Of a DNA stretch of 5,394 nt, positions 1 through 5,394 are shown one piece after another. Every line of letters begins with the position of its first letter. The stretch's first letter is position 1. The notes beneath the pieces were generated by a model. That model was not told the origin of the DNA and did no database searches. It saw nothing but the letters and a program-made list of their open reading frames with translations. This stretch comes from Dehalococcoidia bacterium (lineage in GTDB: Bacteria > Chloroflexota > Dehalococcoidia > Dehalococcoidales > JAUXAE01). Where the stretch lies: assembly GCA_030665535.1 (NCBI GenBank), contig DAOUZU010000074.1:1-5394 (forward strand), given 5' to 3'. The position numbers and the translations under genes were made by a program.

Positions 1-737
1 TCAACCGGCTGCTGGGGCAGCCGCGGGCTATCGTCGCCGCAACCCCGGGCACCACGCGTGATGCCACAGACACCCCGCTTGACTTTGAAGGCCAAGATAT
101 GATACTTATTGATACTGCGGGTATCCGGCGACGGGGAAAGATAGAGAGGGGCGTTGAGCAATACAGCGTCCTGCGCGCCCTGAAGGCCATAGACCGGGCC
201 GATGTCGTTCTCCTGGTACTGGATGCCACCGAGTTGGCTACGGCTCAGGATACCCATGTCGCCGGCTATATCGGGCAGGCAGCCAAGGGGATAGTTCTGG
301 TAGTTAACAAACAGGACTTGGTTAGTGATTTGAACCAGGCCGATTTAGATAGTGCTATCGGGCAGAGATTCAAATTTATGCCATACGCCCCGGTAGTCCT
401 GGTTTCGGCCAAAGAGGGACAGGGAGTAGAAAATATCTTGCCGAAGGTAAGCCAGATATTCAGGGAGAGGCACAAGCGGGTGTCCACCGCCGAGGTCAAC
501 AGCACCATCAGAGCGGCCCTGGCCGATCACAGCCCTCCGCGGCGCGGCAAGAAGCGCTTAAACGTCCTGTACGCTACCCAGGCCGAGGTAAATCCCCCGG
601 CCTTCGTTTTTTTTGTAAACGACGCCCGCCTGATGCACTTCTCCTACCAGCGCTACCTGGAGAACCGGCTTCGTCAGTCATTCGGCTTTGACGGCACACC
701 CATCCGGCTTCTCTTTAAATCGAGGGGTGAGAAGTGA
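1..737 (+). CDS. der: Ribosome biogenesis GTPase Der (EngA), C-terminal part; 5' end outside window
   Basis: Der is a tandem-domain GTPase needed for late assembly of the 50S ribosomal subunit. The reading frame is open from the left edge (first full codon at position 3) to the TGA at 735-737, giving 244 residues of a protein usually about 440 long. What is present is the second GTPase domain from just after its P-loop, followed by the KH-like RNA-binding domain. Visible motifs are the switch I segment PGTTRD (about 51-68), G3 DTAG (111-122), G4 as NKQD (306-317, where NKWD is more usual) and G5 SAKEGQG (405-425). The KH-like domain starts near position 480 and ends in the family-typical GTPIRLLFKSRG. 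The ATG at 99 is not a start: the homologous sequence reads through upstream of it to the window edge. The first GTPase domain and the second P-loop lie to the left. The frame is intact and the stop overlaps plsY. Confidence 0.96.
   Translation, partial: NRLLGQPRAIVAATPGTTRDATDTPLDFEGQDMILIDTAGIRRRGKIERGVEQYSVLRALKAIDRADVVLLVLDATELATAQDTHVAGYIGQAAKGIVLVVNKQDLVSDLNQADLDSAIGQRFKFMPYAPVVLVSAKEGQGVENILPKVSQIFRERHKRVSTAEVNSTIRAALADHSPPRRGKKRLNVLYATQAEVNPPAFVFFVNDARLMHFSYQRYLENRLRQSFGFDGTPIRLLFKSRGEK
722..733 (+). promoter_or_regulatory. Ribosome binding site of plsY inside the end of der
   Basis: The sequence GAGGGGTGAGAA just before the GTG at 734 contains AGGGG (723-727) and GGTGA (726-730). 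Both match parts of the anti-Shine-Dalgarno complement AGGAGGTGA at suitable distance from 734. This supports the GTG start that overlaps the der stop (GTGA, 734-737), rather than the internal ATG at 764, which lacks a comparable site. Confidence 0.7.
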
Positions 738-1381
738 TAATCGCCAAGTTCTACCTGATAATCATGATCGGTTATCTGCTGGGCAGTATCCCCTCCGGCC
801 TGATAGTAAGCCGCTGGAAGGCCAAACTGGATATCCGGAACTTCGGCAGCGGTAAAACTGGGGCCACCAATGTCCTGCGCAAGCTGGGCCGCAAACCGGC
901 CCTGATGGTTATAGGCCTGGATGTACTTAAAGGTTCCCTGGCCGTCGTCTTTGCCGGAATAATAATCGGCGCCGACTTCATGCTAATCGGCGAGTTCGGC
1001 GTCGGCCTGCTGCTGGCCCAGGTGGTGGGCGCCCTGGCGGCTATCGCCGGCCATATCTGGCCCGTCTTCTTCGGCTTCAGGGGCGGCCGCGGCGTGGCCA
1101 CCTTCTTCGGCGGGCTGATAGCCCTATCTCCGGTGGCCGCCGTGTTCGGCACCGAGGTGCTTATTATCGGCGCCGGACTTTCCGGCTTCGTCTCCCTGGG
1201 CTCCATCGCCGGGGCCGTCGGCGCCTATGCCATACTAGTGCCACTCACCCTGTGGAACGCCTTCCCCGTAGAGTATCTTATCTACGCCATGGCCGGTTCA
1301 CTGCTCATCATCTATATGCACCGGGAGAACATCAGGAGACTGCTTTCGGGCAAGGAACGCCGTCTCGGCGAGAAGACCTAG
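734..1381 (+). CDS. plsY: Acyl-phosphate:glycerol-3-phosphate acyltransferase PlsY
   Basis: PlsY is the integral-membrane enzyme that transfers an acyl group from acyl-phosphate (made by PlsX) to position 1 of sn-glycerol-3-phosphate, giving lysophosphatidic acid in the first committed step of phospholipid synthesis. The 215-residue length is normal, and hydrophobic segments suggest six or seven membrane helices. Family motifs appear in order: GSIPSG (residues 17-22), RNFGSGKTGATNVLR (35-49) with the motif-1 Ser39 and Arg49, GHIWPVFFGFRGGRGVAT (106-123) with the glycine-rich phosphate-binding loop, and HREN (196-199) carrying the motif-3 His, Glu and Asn. Two positions differ from the usual consensus: Lys41 where GSGNxGATN has Asn, and Arg119 where GGKGVAT has Lys. 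The GTG start overlaps the der stop by 4 bp and has a ribosome binding site, which implies translational coupling. The ATG at 764 (residue 11) would cut into the first membrane helix and is less likely. gpsA, which makes its substrate, lies directly downstream. Confidence 0.96.
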   Translation: MIIAKFYLIIMIGYLLGSIPSGLIVSRWKAKLDIRNFGSGKTGATNVLRKLGRKPALMVIGLDVLKGSLAVVFAGIIIGADFMLIGEFGVGLLLAQVVGALAAIAGHIWPVFFGFRGGRGVATFFGGLIALSPVAAVFGTEVLIIGAGLSGFVSLGSIAGAVGAYAILVPLTLWNAFPVEYLIYAMAGSLLIIYMHRENIRRLLSGKERRLGEKT

Positions 1382-1437
1382 CCGCCTGCCGTCCGCCTGA
1401 TAGTCACCACTTATTGAACCAAGCTTAGATTTAGCTT
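1382..1437 (+). other. plsY-gpsA intergenic gap with a short repeat before the gpsA start
   Basis: This 56-bp gap becomes AT-rich over its last 30 bases. AAGCT (1421-1425) and AGCTT (1433-1437) form a 5-bp inverted repeat with a 7-base loop ending exactly at the gpsA ATG, and AGCTTA occurs twice (1422-1427 and 1433-1438). I see no clear Shine-Dalgarno sequence and no convincing -35/-10 pair. TTGAAC at 1414-1419 lies too close to TAGATT at 1426-1431 to make a sigma-70 promoter with it. gpsA is therefore probably co-transcribed with der and plsY. Confidence 0.4.
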
Positions 1438-2496
1438 ATGCCCAAAATTACAATTGTTGGAACTACCTCCTGGGGGATAACCCTGGGGGTAGCCCTATCC
1501 AGAAAAGACTTGCCGGTCTGCCTCTGGGCACGCAGCGAAAAAGAGGCCGCCCGGATCAGAAACGTCCGAAAGGCCACCAAAATACTACCCATCGGTTTCC
1601 GCCTGCCGCCCTACCTTACTGTCAACAGTTCCCTGGCCGAAGCTATGGACGGCGCCAAAGCTGTCATCATGGCTGTTCCCTCGCAGGCGATGCGGGAAAA
1701 CATCAAACTGGTAGCTCCTTTCTTAAGCAAATCGGTCCTGGTGGCCAACGCCGCCAAGGGACTTGAGATTGGCAGCGGCCTGAGGATGTCCCAGGTTATC
1801 GCCGAGGAGATAGACCCCGCCTTCTGGTACAACATCTGTGTTATATCCGGGCCCAATATCGCCTGGGAGATACTCAATGGTCTGCCGGCTATGACGGTAG
1901 TGGCCGCTGAGAAGAAATCCGTGGCCAGGAAGGCCCAGAAAATGCTGACGACACCCAACTTCTGCGCCTATACCAACACGGACGTCATCGGCGTTGAGCT
2001 GGGCGGCGCCCTGAAGAATATAATCGCCCTGGGGGCCGGCATCGCCGACGGGCTTGAGTACGGCGATAACGCCAAGTCTGCCCTTATCACCCGCGGCCTA
2101 ACCGAAATCACCGCCCTGGGGGCCGCCCTGGGGGCCAATCCGCTCACCTTCGCCGGCCTGGCTGGCCTGGGAGACCTTATCGTCACCTGCTCCAGCCACC
2201 TGAGCCGGAACCACTATGTCGGCGTGGAGCTGACCAAGGGCCGTTCCCTCAAGGAGATTACCGATACTATGGAGAACGTTGCCGAGGGGGTGACCACCAC
2301 CTCTGTGGCCTGGAACCTGGCCCAGGAACTAGAGCTGGAGATGCCCATCACCCAGCGAATTTACCAGGTGCTTTATGAGGGGGCCAATATACAGGCGGCG
2401 GCTGTAGAACTGATGGCTGATACCGCCCGGCACGAACTGGCCGGGCGCAAGTGGAAACTTTTCTCCTTCTTCAGAAAAAGGCACAAGAAGCCCTAA
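1438..2496 (+). CDS. gpsA: NAD(P)H-dependent glycerol-3-phosphate dehydrogenase
   Basis: This cytosolic enzyme reduces dihydroxyacetone phosphate to sn-glycerol-3-phosphate with NAD(P)H and so supplies the glycerol backbone for PlsY, encoded just upstream. The 352 residues match the family's usual length of 330-350. The N-terminal Rossmann domain opens with ITIVGTTSWGITLG (residues 4-17). Next come the conserved AVPSQAMRE (79-87) and the NAAKGLE block (104-110, Lys107). CVISGPNIAWEILNGLPA (134-151) corresponds to the usual SGPSFAxE segment. The helical C-terminal domain has GVELGGALKN (185-194, catalytic Lys193), GDNAKSALITRGLTE (209-223) and GLAGLGDLIVTCSSHLSRN (240-258). The oddity is the nucleotide-binding loop: GTTSWG replaces GAGSWG, so the second glycine of GxGxxG is Thr10. 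The ATG is fixed by an in-frame TAG at 1432-1434 and by the Rossmann strand starting at once. No strong Shine-Dalgarno sequence precedes it. The protein ends in a basic tail, FFRKRHKKP. Confidence 0.96.
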   Translation: MPKITIVGTTSWGITLGVALSRKDLPVCLWARSEKEAARIRNVRKATKILPIGFRLPPYLTVNSSLAEAMDGAKAVIMAVPSQAMRENIKLVAPFLSKSVLVANAAKGLEIGSGLRMSQVIAEEIDPAFWYNICVISGPNIAWEILNGLPAMTVVAAEKKSVARKAQKMLTTPNFCAYTNTDVIGVELGGALKNIIALGAGIADGLEYGDNAKSALITRGLTEITALGAALGANPLTFAGLAGLGDLIVTCSSHLSRNHYVGVELTKGRSLKEITDTMENVAEGVTTTSVAWNLAQELELEMPITQRIYQVLYEGANIQAAAVELMADTARHELAGRKWKLFSFFRKRHKKP

Positions 2497-2513
2497 CCTG
2501 CACCCTGAGGGCT
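2489..2513. terminator. Candidate bidirectional terminator between convergent gpsA and dnaJ
   Basis: AGCCCT (2489-2494) and AGGGCT (2508-2513) form a 6-bp inverted repeat around a 13-base loop. Pairing can continue past one mismatch through 2485-2487 with 2515-2517 (one G-U pair). The + strand continues with the T-rich ATTTCTTTTTCTT, and the - strand reading continues with a mixed tract containing TTTTT, so either transcript could end here. The arms overlap the last codons and stops of both genes, and the true intergenic spacer is only 2497-2511. The stem is short and the loop long, so efficiency is uncertain. Confidence 0.45.
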
Positions 2514-3591
2514 ATTTCTTTTTCTTGCCGTTCGGATCCAGGCCCTCGGCCAGTTCCTCAAATAGCTGGCGCTGCCTCTTGGAGAGCTTGCGCGGCGTCA
2601 TCAGTTTCAGCGTCACAAACTGGTCGCCGCAGCCGCCGCGGTTCAGATGGGGAACGCCTTTGCCCTTGAATCGCAGCACCTCACCCGCCTGGCTACCGGC
2701 CGACACCTTGAGCTTGGTATCACCATAGAGGGTGGGCACTTCGGTCTCCATTCCCAGGGCCGCCTGGGTAAAGCCTATCGGTAGTTCGTAGTGGATGTCA
2801 TCGCCATCGCGGACGAAGTACTTATGGGGGGCCACCCTCAGCGTTACATAGATATCGCCCGGTGGGCCGCCCCTATCACCGGCGTCACCCTCACCGGTCA
2901 GGCGCATCCGGGACCCGACGCTCACCCCGGCCGGTATAACAACGGACATTCGCCGTTCGAACCTCTTCCGGCCGCCGCCGCGGCAACCGGGACAGGCATC
3001 GGTGATGACGCTGCCGCTGCCATGACACTGGCGGCAAACGGTCATATTGGTGAAACGACCGAAGACAGAGCGCTGTACCTGGTAGACCTGCCCGCTGCCG
3101 TTGCAGGCAGTACAACGGACTGGAGAAGTACCCGGCTTGGCGCCGCTGCCCTCACAGGTGGGGCAATTCTCGGTGCGCTTTGTCTTTATTTCCTTCTCGG
3201 TGCCGAGGGCGGCCTCCTCAAAGGTTATGCTTAGCTCGGAGTAGAGGTCCTGGCCACGCTTCGGCCCACGGCGGGTGGCCGTGCCGACGCCGCCGAAAAA
3301 GGCCTCAAAGATATCCCCCAGGCCACCGAAACCGGCGCTATTACCACTGAATCCGCCGAACATGTCTTCAGCTCCGGTGGCGCCGAAGCGGTCATAGCTC
3401 TGACGCTTGTCATTATCGGAGAGGACCTCATAGGCCTCATTCAGCTCCTTGAACTTATCCCCGGCGCCGTCTTCATTGTTACGATCCGGATGATGCTGAA
3501 AAGCCAATTTGCGAAAGGCCCGCTTTATCTCTTCCGGGCTGGCGTCCCTGGAAACGCCGAGCACTTCATAGTAGTCCCTCTTTGGTGTCAT
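2512..3591 (-). CDS. dnaJ: Chaperone protein DnaJ (Hsp40, type I)
   Basis: DnaJ delivers unfolded clients to DnaK and stimulates its ATPase. The 359 residues show the full type I layout. The J-domain spans about 5-70, with HPD at 34-36 and the KRAF helix II segment. A Gly/Phe-rich region follows (about 73-105) containing DIFEAFFGG. The zinc-binding domain has four CxxCxGxG motifs with cysteines 143/146, 160/163, 186/189 and 200/203. The C-terminal substrate-binding domains run from about 205 to 335. The protein is a little shorter than the E. coli one and ends in a lysine run, GKKKK. In the conserved GRGDQ-like turn, Cys321 stands where Arg is usual. The ATG is decided by TAA TAG immediately upstream in frame. 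No good Shine-Dalgarno sequence is at normal distance: AGGGGG at 3607-3612 is 15 bases away. Translation probably depends on coupling to dnaK, whose stop lies 19 bp upstream. Confidence 0.97.
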   Translation of the reverse strand: MTPKRDYYEVLGVSRDASPEEIKRAFRKLAFQHHPDRNNEDGAGDKFKELNEAYEVLSDNDKRQSYDRFGATGAEDMFGGFSGNSAGFGGLGDIFEAFFGGVGTATRRGPKRGQDLYSELSITFEEAALGTEKEIKTKRTENCPTCEGSGAKPGTSPVRCTACNGSGQVYQVQRSVFGRFTNMTVCRQCHGSGSVITDACPGCRGGGRKRFERRMSVVIPAGVSVGSRMRLTGEGDAGDRGGPPGDIYVTLRVAPHKYFVRDGDDIHYELPIGFTQAALGMETEVPTLYGDTKLKVSAGSQAGEVLRFKGKGVPHLNRGGCGDQFVTLKLMTPRKLSKRQRQLFEELAEGLDPNGKKKK

Positions 3592-3610
3592 CTATTAGCT
3601 ACCCAACCCC
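3592..3610 (-). promoter_or_regulatory. dnaK-dnaJ intercistronic spacer
   Basis: On the - strand this 19-base spacer reads GGGGTTGGGTAGCTAATAG between the dnaK stop and the dnaJ ATG. It contains no promoter-like hexamers and no stem-loop, which supports a dnaK-dnaJ operon. The G-rich part overlapping the dnaK TAG is the only Shine-Dalgarno-like stretch and is far from the start. The GGG at 3602-3604, 10 bases away, is an alternative but weak site. Confidence 0.4.
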
Positions 3611-5394
3611 CTAGACTTCACGAAATTCGCCCTCTACGGTGCCTTCACCCTCGTCTCCCTGTGGGGGCTTTTCGCCGCCCTCAGTGTCACCCTCGGTGCC
3701 ACCCTCAGTGCCGCCCTCAGGCGGGGGCGGCGGCTGCTGTTCCTGCTGCTGCTGGCTGTAAATGGCGCTGCCGACCTTCTGTAAAGTATCGGATAGCTCC
3801 TGCGTAGCCTGCTTGATGGCCTCCACATCGGAGCCCTTGAGCACTTCCCGTACCGCCGCCACCTTGTTTTCCACTTCCACGGCCAGGTCGGCCTCTATCT
3901 TCTCCTTATTGTCCCGCAGCGTCTTCTCAGCGCTGTAGGCCATGTTATCGGCATTATTCTTGGCCTCAACCTCCTCGCGGCGTTTTGTGTCCTCGGCGGC
4001 GTGGGCCTCGGCATCCTGCTGCATCTTGCCCACCTCATCCTTGGAAAGCCCGCTGGAGGCGGTGATGGTTATCTTCTGCTCGCGGCCGGTGCCCTTGTCA
4101 TGAGCCTTGACACTTAAGATACCGTTGGCGTCTATATCAAAGCTTACCTCAATCTGGGGCATACCCCGCGGCGCCGGGGCGATACCGTCCAGCACAAAAC
4201 GTCCCAGCGTCCTGTTATCGGCGGCCATTGGCCGCTCCCCTTGGAGGGCGTGTATCTCAACGCTGGTCTGGCTATCGGCAGCGGTACTGAATGTCTGGCT
4301 CTTGGCGGTGGGGATAGTGGTATTGCGCGGAATCAGGGGCGTGGCTACGGCGCCTAGCGTCTCGATGCCCAGCGTCAGTGGGGTTACATCAAGCAGCAGG
4401 ACATCGCTGACCTCCCCCTTGAGCACGCCGGCCTGAATGGCCGCCCCTATGGCCACTACCTCATCCGGGTTGACTCCCTTATGCGGCTCTTTGCCGAAGA
4501 AGTCCTTCACCTTCTGCTGCACCAGCGGCATCCGGGTCTGGCCGCCGACCATTACTATCTCGTCAACATCCTTCACCGTCTTGCCGGCGTCAGTCAGGGC
4601 CTGCTTTACCGGCCCCAGTGTCTTTTCCACCAGCTCCATTACCAGCTGTTCCAGCTTGGCCCGAGTGAGGCTGATGTTAAGGTGCTTGGGGCCACTTGAA
4701 TCGGCGGTGATGAAGGGCAGGTTTACATCTGTCTGCTGGACGGTAGAAAGCTCGCTCTTGGCCTTCTCAGCCGCCTCTTTGAGCCGCTGCAGGGCCATCT
4801 TGTCCTGGTGCAGGTCTATGCCCTGGTCTTTCTTGAACTCGGCGACCAGATAATCTATGACCTTCTGGTCGAAGTCGTCGCCGCCCAGGTGGGTATCGCC
4901 GCTGGTGGACTTCACCTGGAAGGTGCCCTCACCCAGCTCCAGGATGGATATATCAAAGGTGCCGCCGCCCAGGTCGTAGACGGCGATGGTCTCGTCGTGC
5001 TTCTTGTCCAGCCCATAGGCCAGGGAAGCGGCCGTGGGTTCGTTGATTATGCGCAGCACCTTCAGGCCGGCTATCTGGCCGGCGTCCTTGGTTGCCTGCC
5101 GCTGGCTGTCGTTAAAATAGGCGGGTACGGTTATAACCGCCTCGGTAACCGTTTCTCCCAGATAGGCTTCAGCGTCCGCCTTGAGCTTCTGCAGAATCAT
5201 GGCCGATATCTCCGGCGGGCTGAACTCCTTGCCGCCCATAAGCACCTTGACACCACCATTGTCCGCCTTGTCTATCTTATAGGCCAGAAACTTACGATCG
5301 GATTCTATGGTAGGATCATCAAACTTGCGCCCCATCAACCGCTTAACACTGTAGACCGTGTTGTCCGGGTTGGTGATGGCCTGACGCCGGGCTA
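3611..5394 (-). CDS. dnaK: Chaperone protein DnaK (Hsp70), N-terminus outside window
   Basis: DnaK is the ATP-driven Hsp70 chaperone and works with DnaJ (next gene) and GrpE. The window encodes 593 residues. The frame stays open through the right edge with ARRQAITNPDN, which aligns to E. coli DnaK from about residue 54, so some 53 residues are missing. The TTG at 5336-5338 and ATG at 5333-5335 are internal codons (KRLMGRKF), not starts. In fragment numbering, Lys17 matches E. coli catalytic Lys70. VPAYFNDSQRQATKDAG is at 89-105, NEPTAA at 117-122, and the phosphate-2 motif DLGGGTFDIS at 140-149 with Thr145 matching Thr199. VGGQTRMP (282-289) lies in the adenosine region. The interdomain linker is DVLLLDVTPLTLG (330-342). 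The beta substrate domain runs to about 445 and the helical lid to about 545. A low-complexity Gln/Pro/Gly/Glu/Thr tail then ends in EGEFREV. The Gram-negative-type ATPase insert is present. Promoter and any HrcA operator lie outside the window. Confidence 0.97.
   Translation of the reverse strand, partial: ARRQAITNPDNTVYSVKRLMGRKFDDPTIESDRKFLAYKIDKADNGGVKVLMGGKEFSPPEISAMILQKLKADAEAYLGETVTEAVITVPAYFNDSQRQATKDAGQIAGLKVLRIINEPTAASLAYGLDKKHDETIAVYDLGGGTFDISILELGEGTFQVKSTSGDTHLGGDDFDQKVIDYLVAEFKKDQGIDLHQDKMALQRLKEAAEKAKSELSTVQQTDVNLPFITADSSGPKHLNISLTRAKLEQLVMELVEKTLGPVKQALTDAGKTVKDVDEIVMVGGQTRMPLVQQKVKDFFGKEPHKGVNPDEVVAIGAAIQAGVLKGEVSDVLLLDVTPLTLGIETLGAVATPLIPRNTTIPTAKSQTFSTAADSQTSVEIHALQGERPMAADNRTLGRFVLDGIAPAPRGMPQIEVSFDIDANGILSVKAHDKGTGREQKITITASSGLSKDEVGKMQQDAEAHAAEDTKRREEVEAKNNADNMAYSAEKTLRDNKEKIEADLAVEVENKVAAVREVLKGSDVEAIKQATQELSDTLQKVGSAIYSQQQQEQQPPPPPEGGTEGGTEGDTEGGEKPPQGDEGEGTVEGEFREV
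3677..3724 (-). repeat. 12-bp tandem repeat in the dnaK tail
   Basis: About four imperfect 12-bp units lie head to tail: 3677-3688, 3689-3700, 3701-3712 and 3713-3724, the last degenerate. On the + strand the unit is close to ACCCTCAGTGCC. On the coding strand it gives a four-residue GGTE periodicity (EGGTEGGTEGDTEGGE). Units keep the reading frame, so copy-number change would lengthen or shorten the tail without a frameshift. Confidence 0.85.
3732..3757 (-). repeat. CAG/CTG triplet-rich tract encoding a Gln run in DnaK
   Basis: On the + strand the tract consists largely of CTG triplets broken by TTC. On the coding strand it reads as CAG codons with one GAA, giving QQQQEQQ. It is directly followed by a five-proline run (CCG/CCC codons) and then the GGTE repeat. 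Together these form a disordered linker after the helical lid. Confidence 0.75.

Noticed and set aside
99..101. ATG as the start of a short GTPase
   Set aside because: The upstream frame from position 3 encodes conserved Der sequence including PGTTRD, so this Met is internal to a gene that begins outside the window.
772..1206. A 144-codon open frame on the - strand opposite plsY
   Set aside because: It is antisense to a well-supported membrane protein gene. Its Pro/Ser/Arg-rich composition mirrors the Gly/Ala codons of plsY, and no ribosome binding site or family motif supports it.
1414..1431. TTGAAC and TAGATT as a sigma-70 promoter for gpsA
   Set aside because: Only 6 bases separate the two hexamers, far less than the usual 16-18.
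2791..3234. A 147-codon open frame on the + strand opposite dnaJ
   Set aside because: It lies wholly antisense to the zinc-finger and C-terminal parts of a clearly conserved dnaJ. Its Ala/Gly/Thr-rich composition is what the complement of that GC-rich gene yields, and it has no recognisable domain.
3677..3724. Tandem repeat as a CRISPR array or regulatory iteron
   Set aside because: Units are 12 bp with no spacers, lie inside the dnaK reading frame and encode a regular GGTE pattern, so they are a coding repeat.
4107..4853. Adjoining + strand open frames (109 and 138 codons) opposite dnaK
   Set aside because: Both are complements of conserved DnaK ATPase and substrate-binding sequence. Long antisense frames of this kind are common opposite GC-rich dnaK genes.
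5333..5338. TTG or ATG as the start of dnaK
   Set aside because: The codons translate as Leu-Met in KRLMGRKF, and homologous DnaK sequence continues upstream to the window edge. The gene is cut by the window rather than short.

Overview
The window is ordinary housekeeping chromosome from a moderately GC-rich bacterium. It holds five protein-coding genes packed with almost no spare DNA: three on the + strand (3' part of der, then plsY and gpsA) face two on the - strand (dnaJ and most of dnaK). I see no tRNA, rRNA, CRISPR array, insertion sequence or other mobile element. No previously undescribed system is evident.

Organism: the proteins point to a bacterium outside Firmicutes and Actinobacteria, because DnaK carries the roughly 24-residue insert in its ATPase domain that Firmicutes-type DnaK lacks. 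The GpsA nucleotide-binding motif GTTSWG in place of GAGSWG, the der-plsY-gpsA order and the DnaK tail ending in EGEFREV remind me of Dehalococcoidia (Chloroflexota). That placement comes from memory of the families and is only an inference.

Layout: positions 1-737 encode the second GTPase domain (minus its P-loop) and the KH-like domain of the ribosome-assembly GTPase Der. The plsY start (GTG at 734) overlaps the der stop by 4 bp, so the two are very likely translationally coupled. After a 56-bp gap, gpsA occupies 1438-2496. Only 15 bp separate gpsA from the end of dnaJ, and an inverted repeat covering both gene ends may act as a bidirectional terminator. On the - strand dnaK (5394 to 3611, 5' end outside the window) is followed after 19 bp by dnaJ (3591 to 2512).

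How the genes work together: GpsA reduces dihydroxyacetone phosphate to sn-glycerol-3-phosphate, and PlsY acylates that product with acyl-phosphate. The two thus supply consecutive first steps of membrane phospholipid synthesis, sharing a transcription unit with Der. DnaK and DnaJ form the Hsp70/Hsp40 chaperone pair. The rest of their system (grpE, and the repressor gene hrcA if present) would be expected beyond the right edge and is not seen here.
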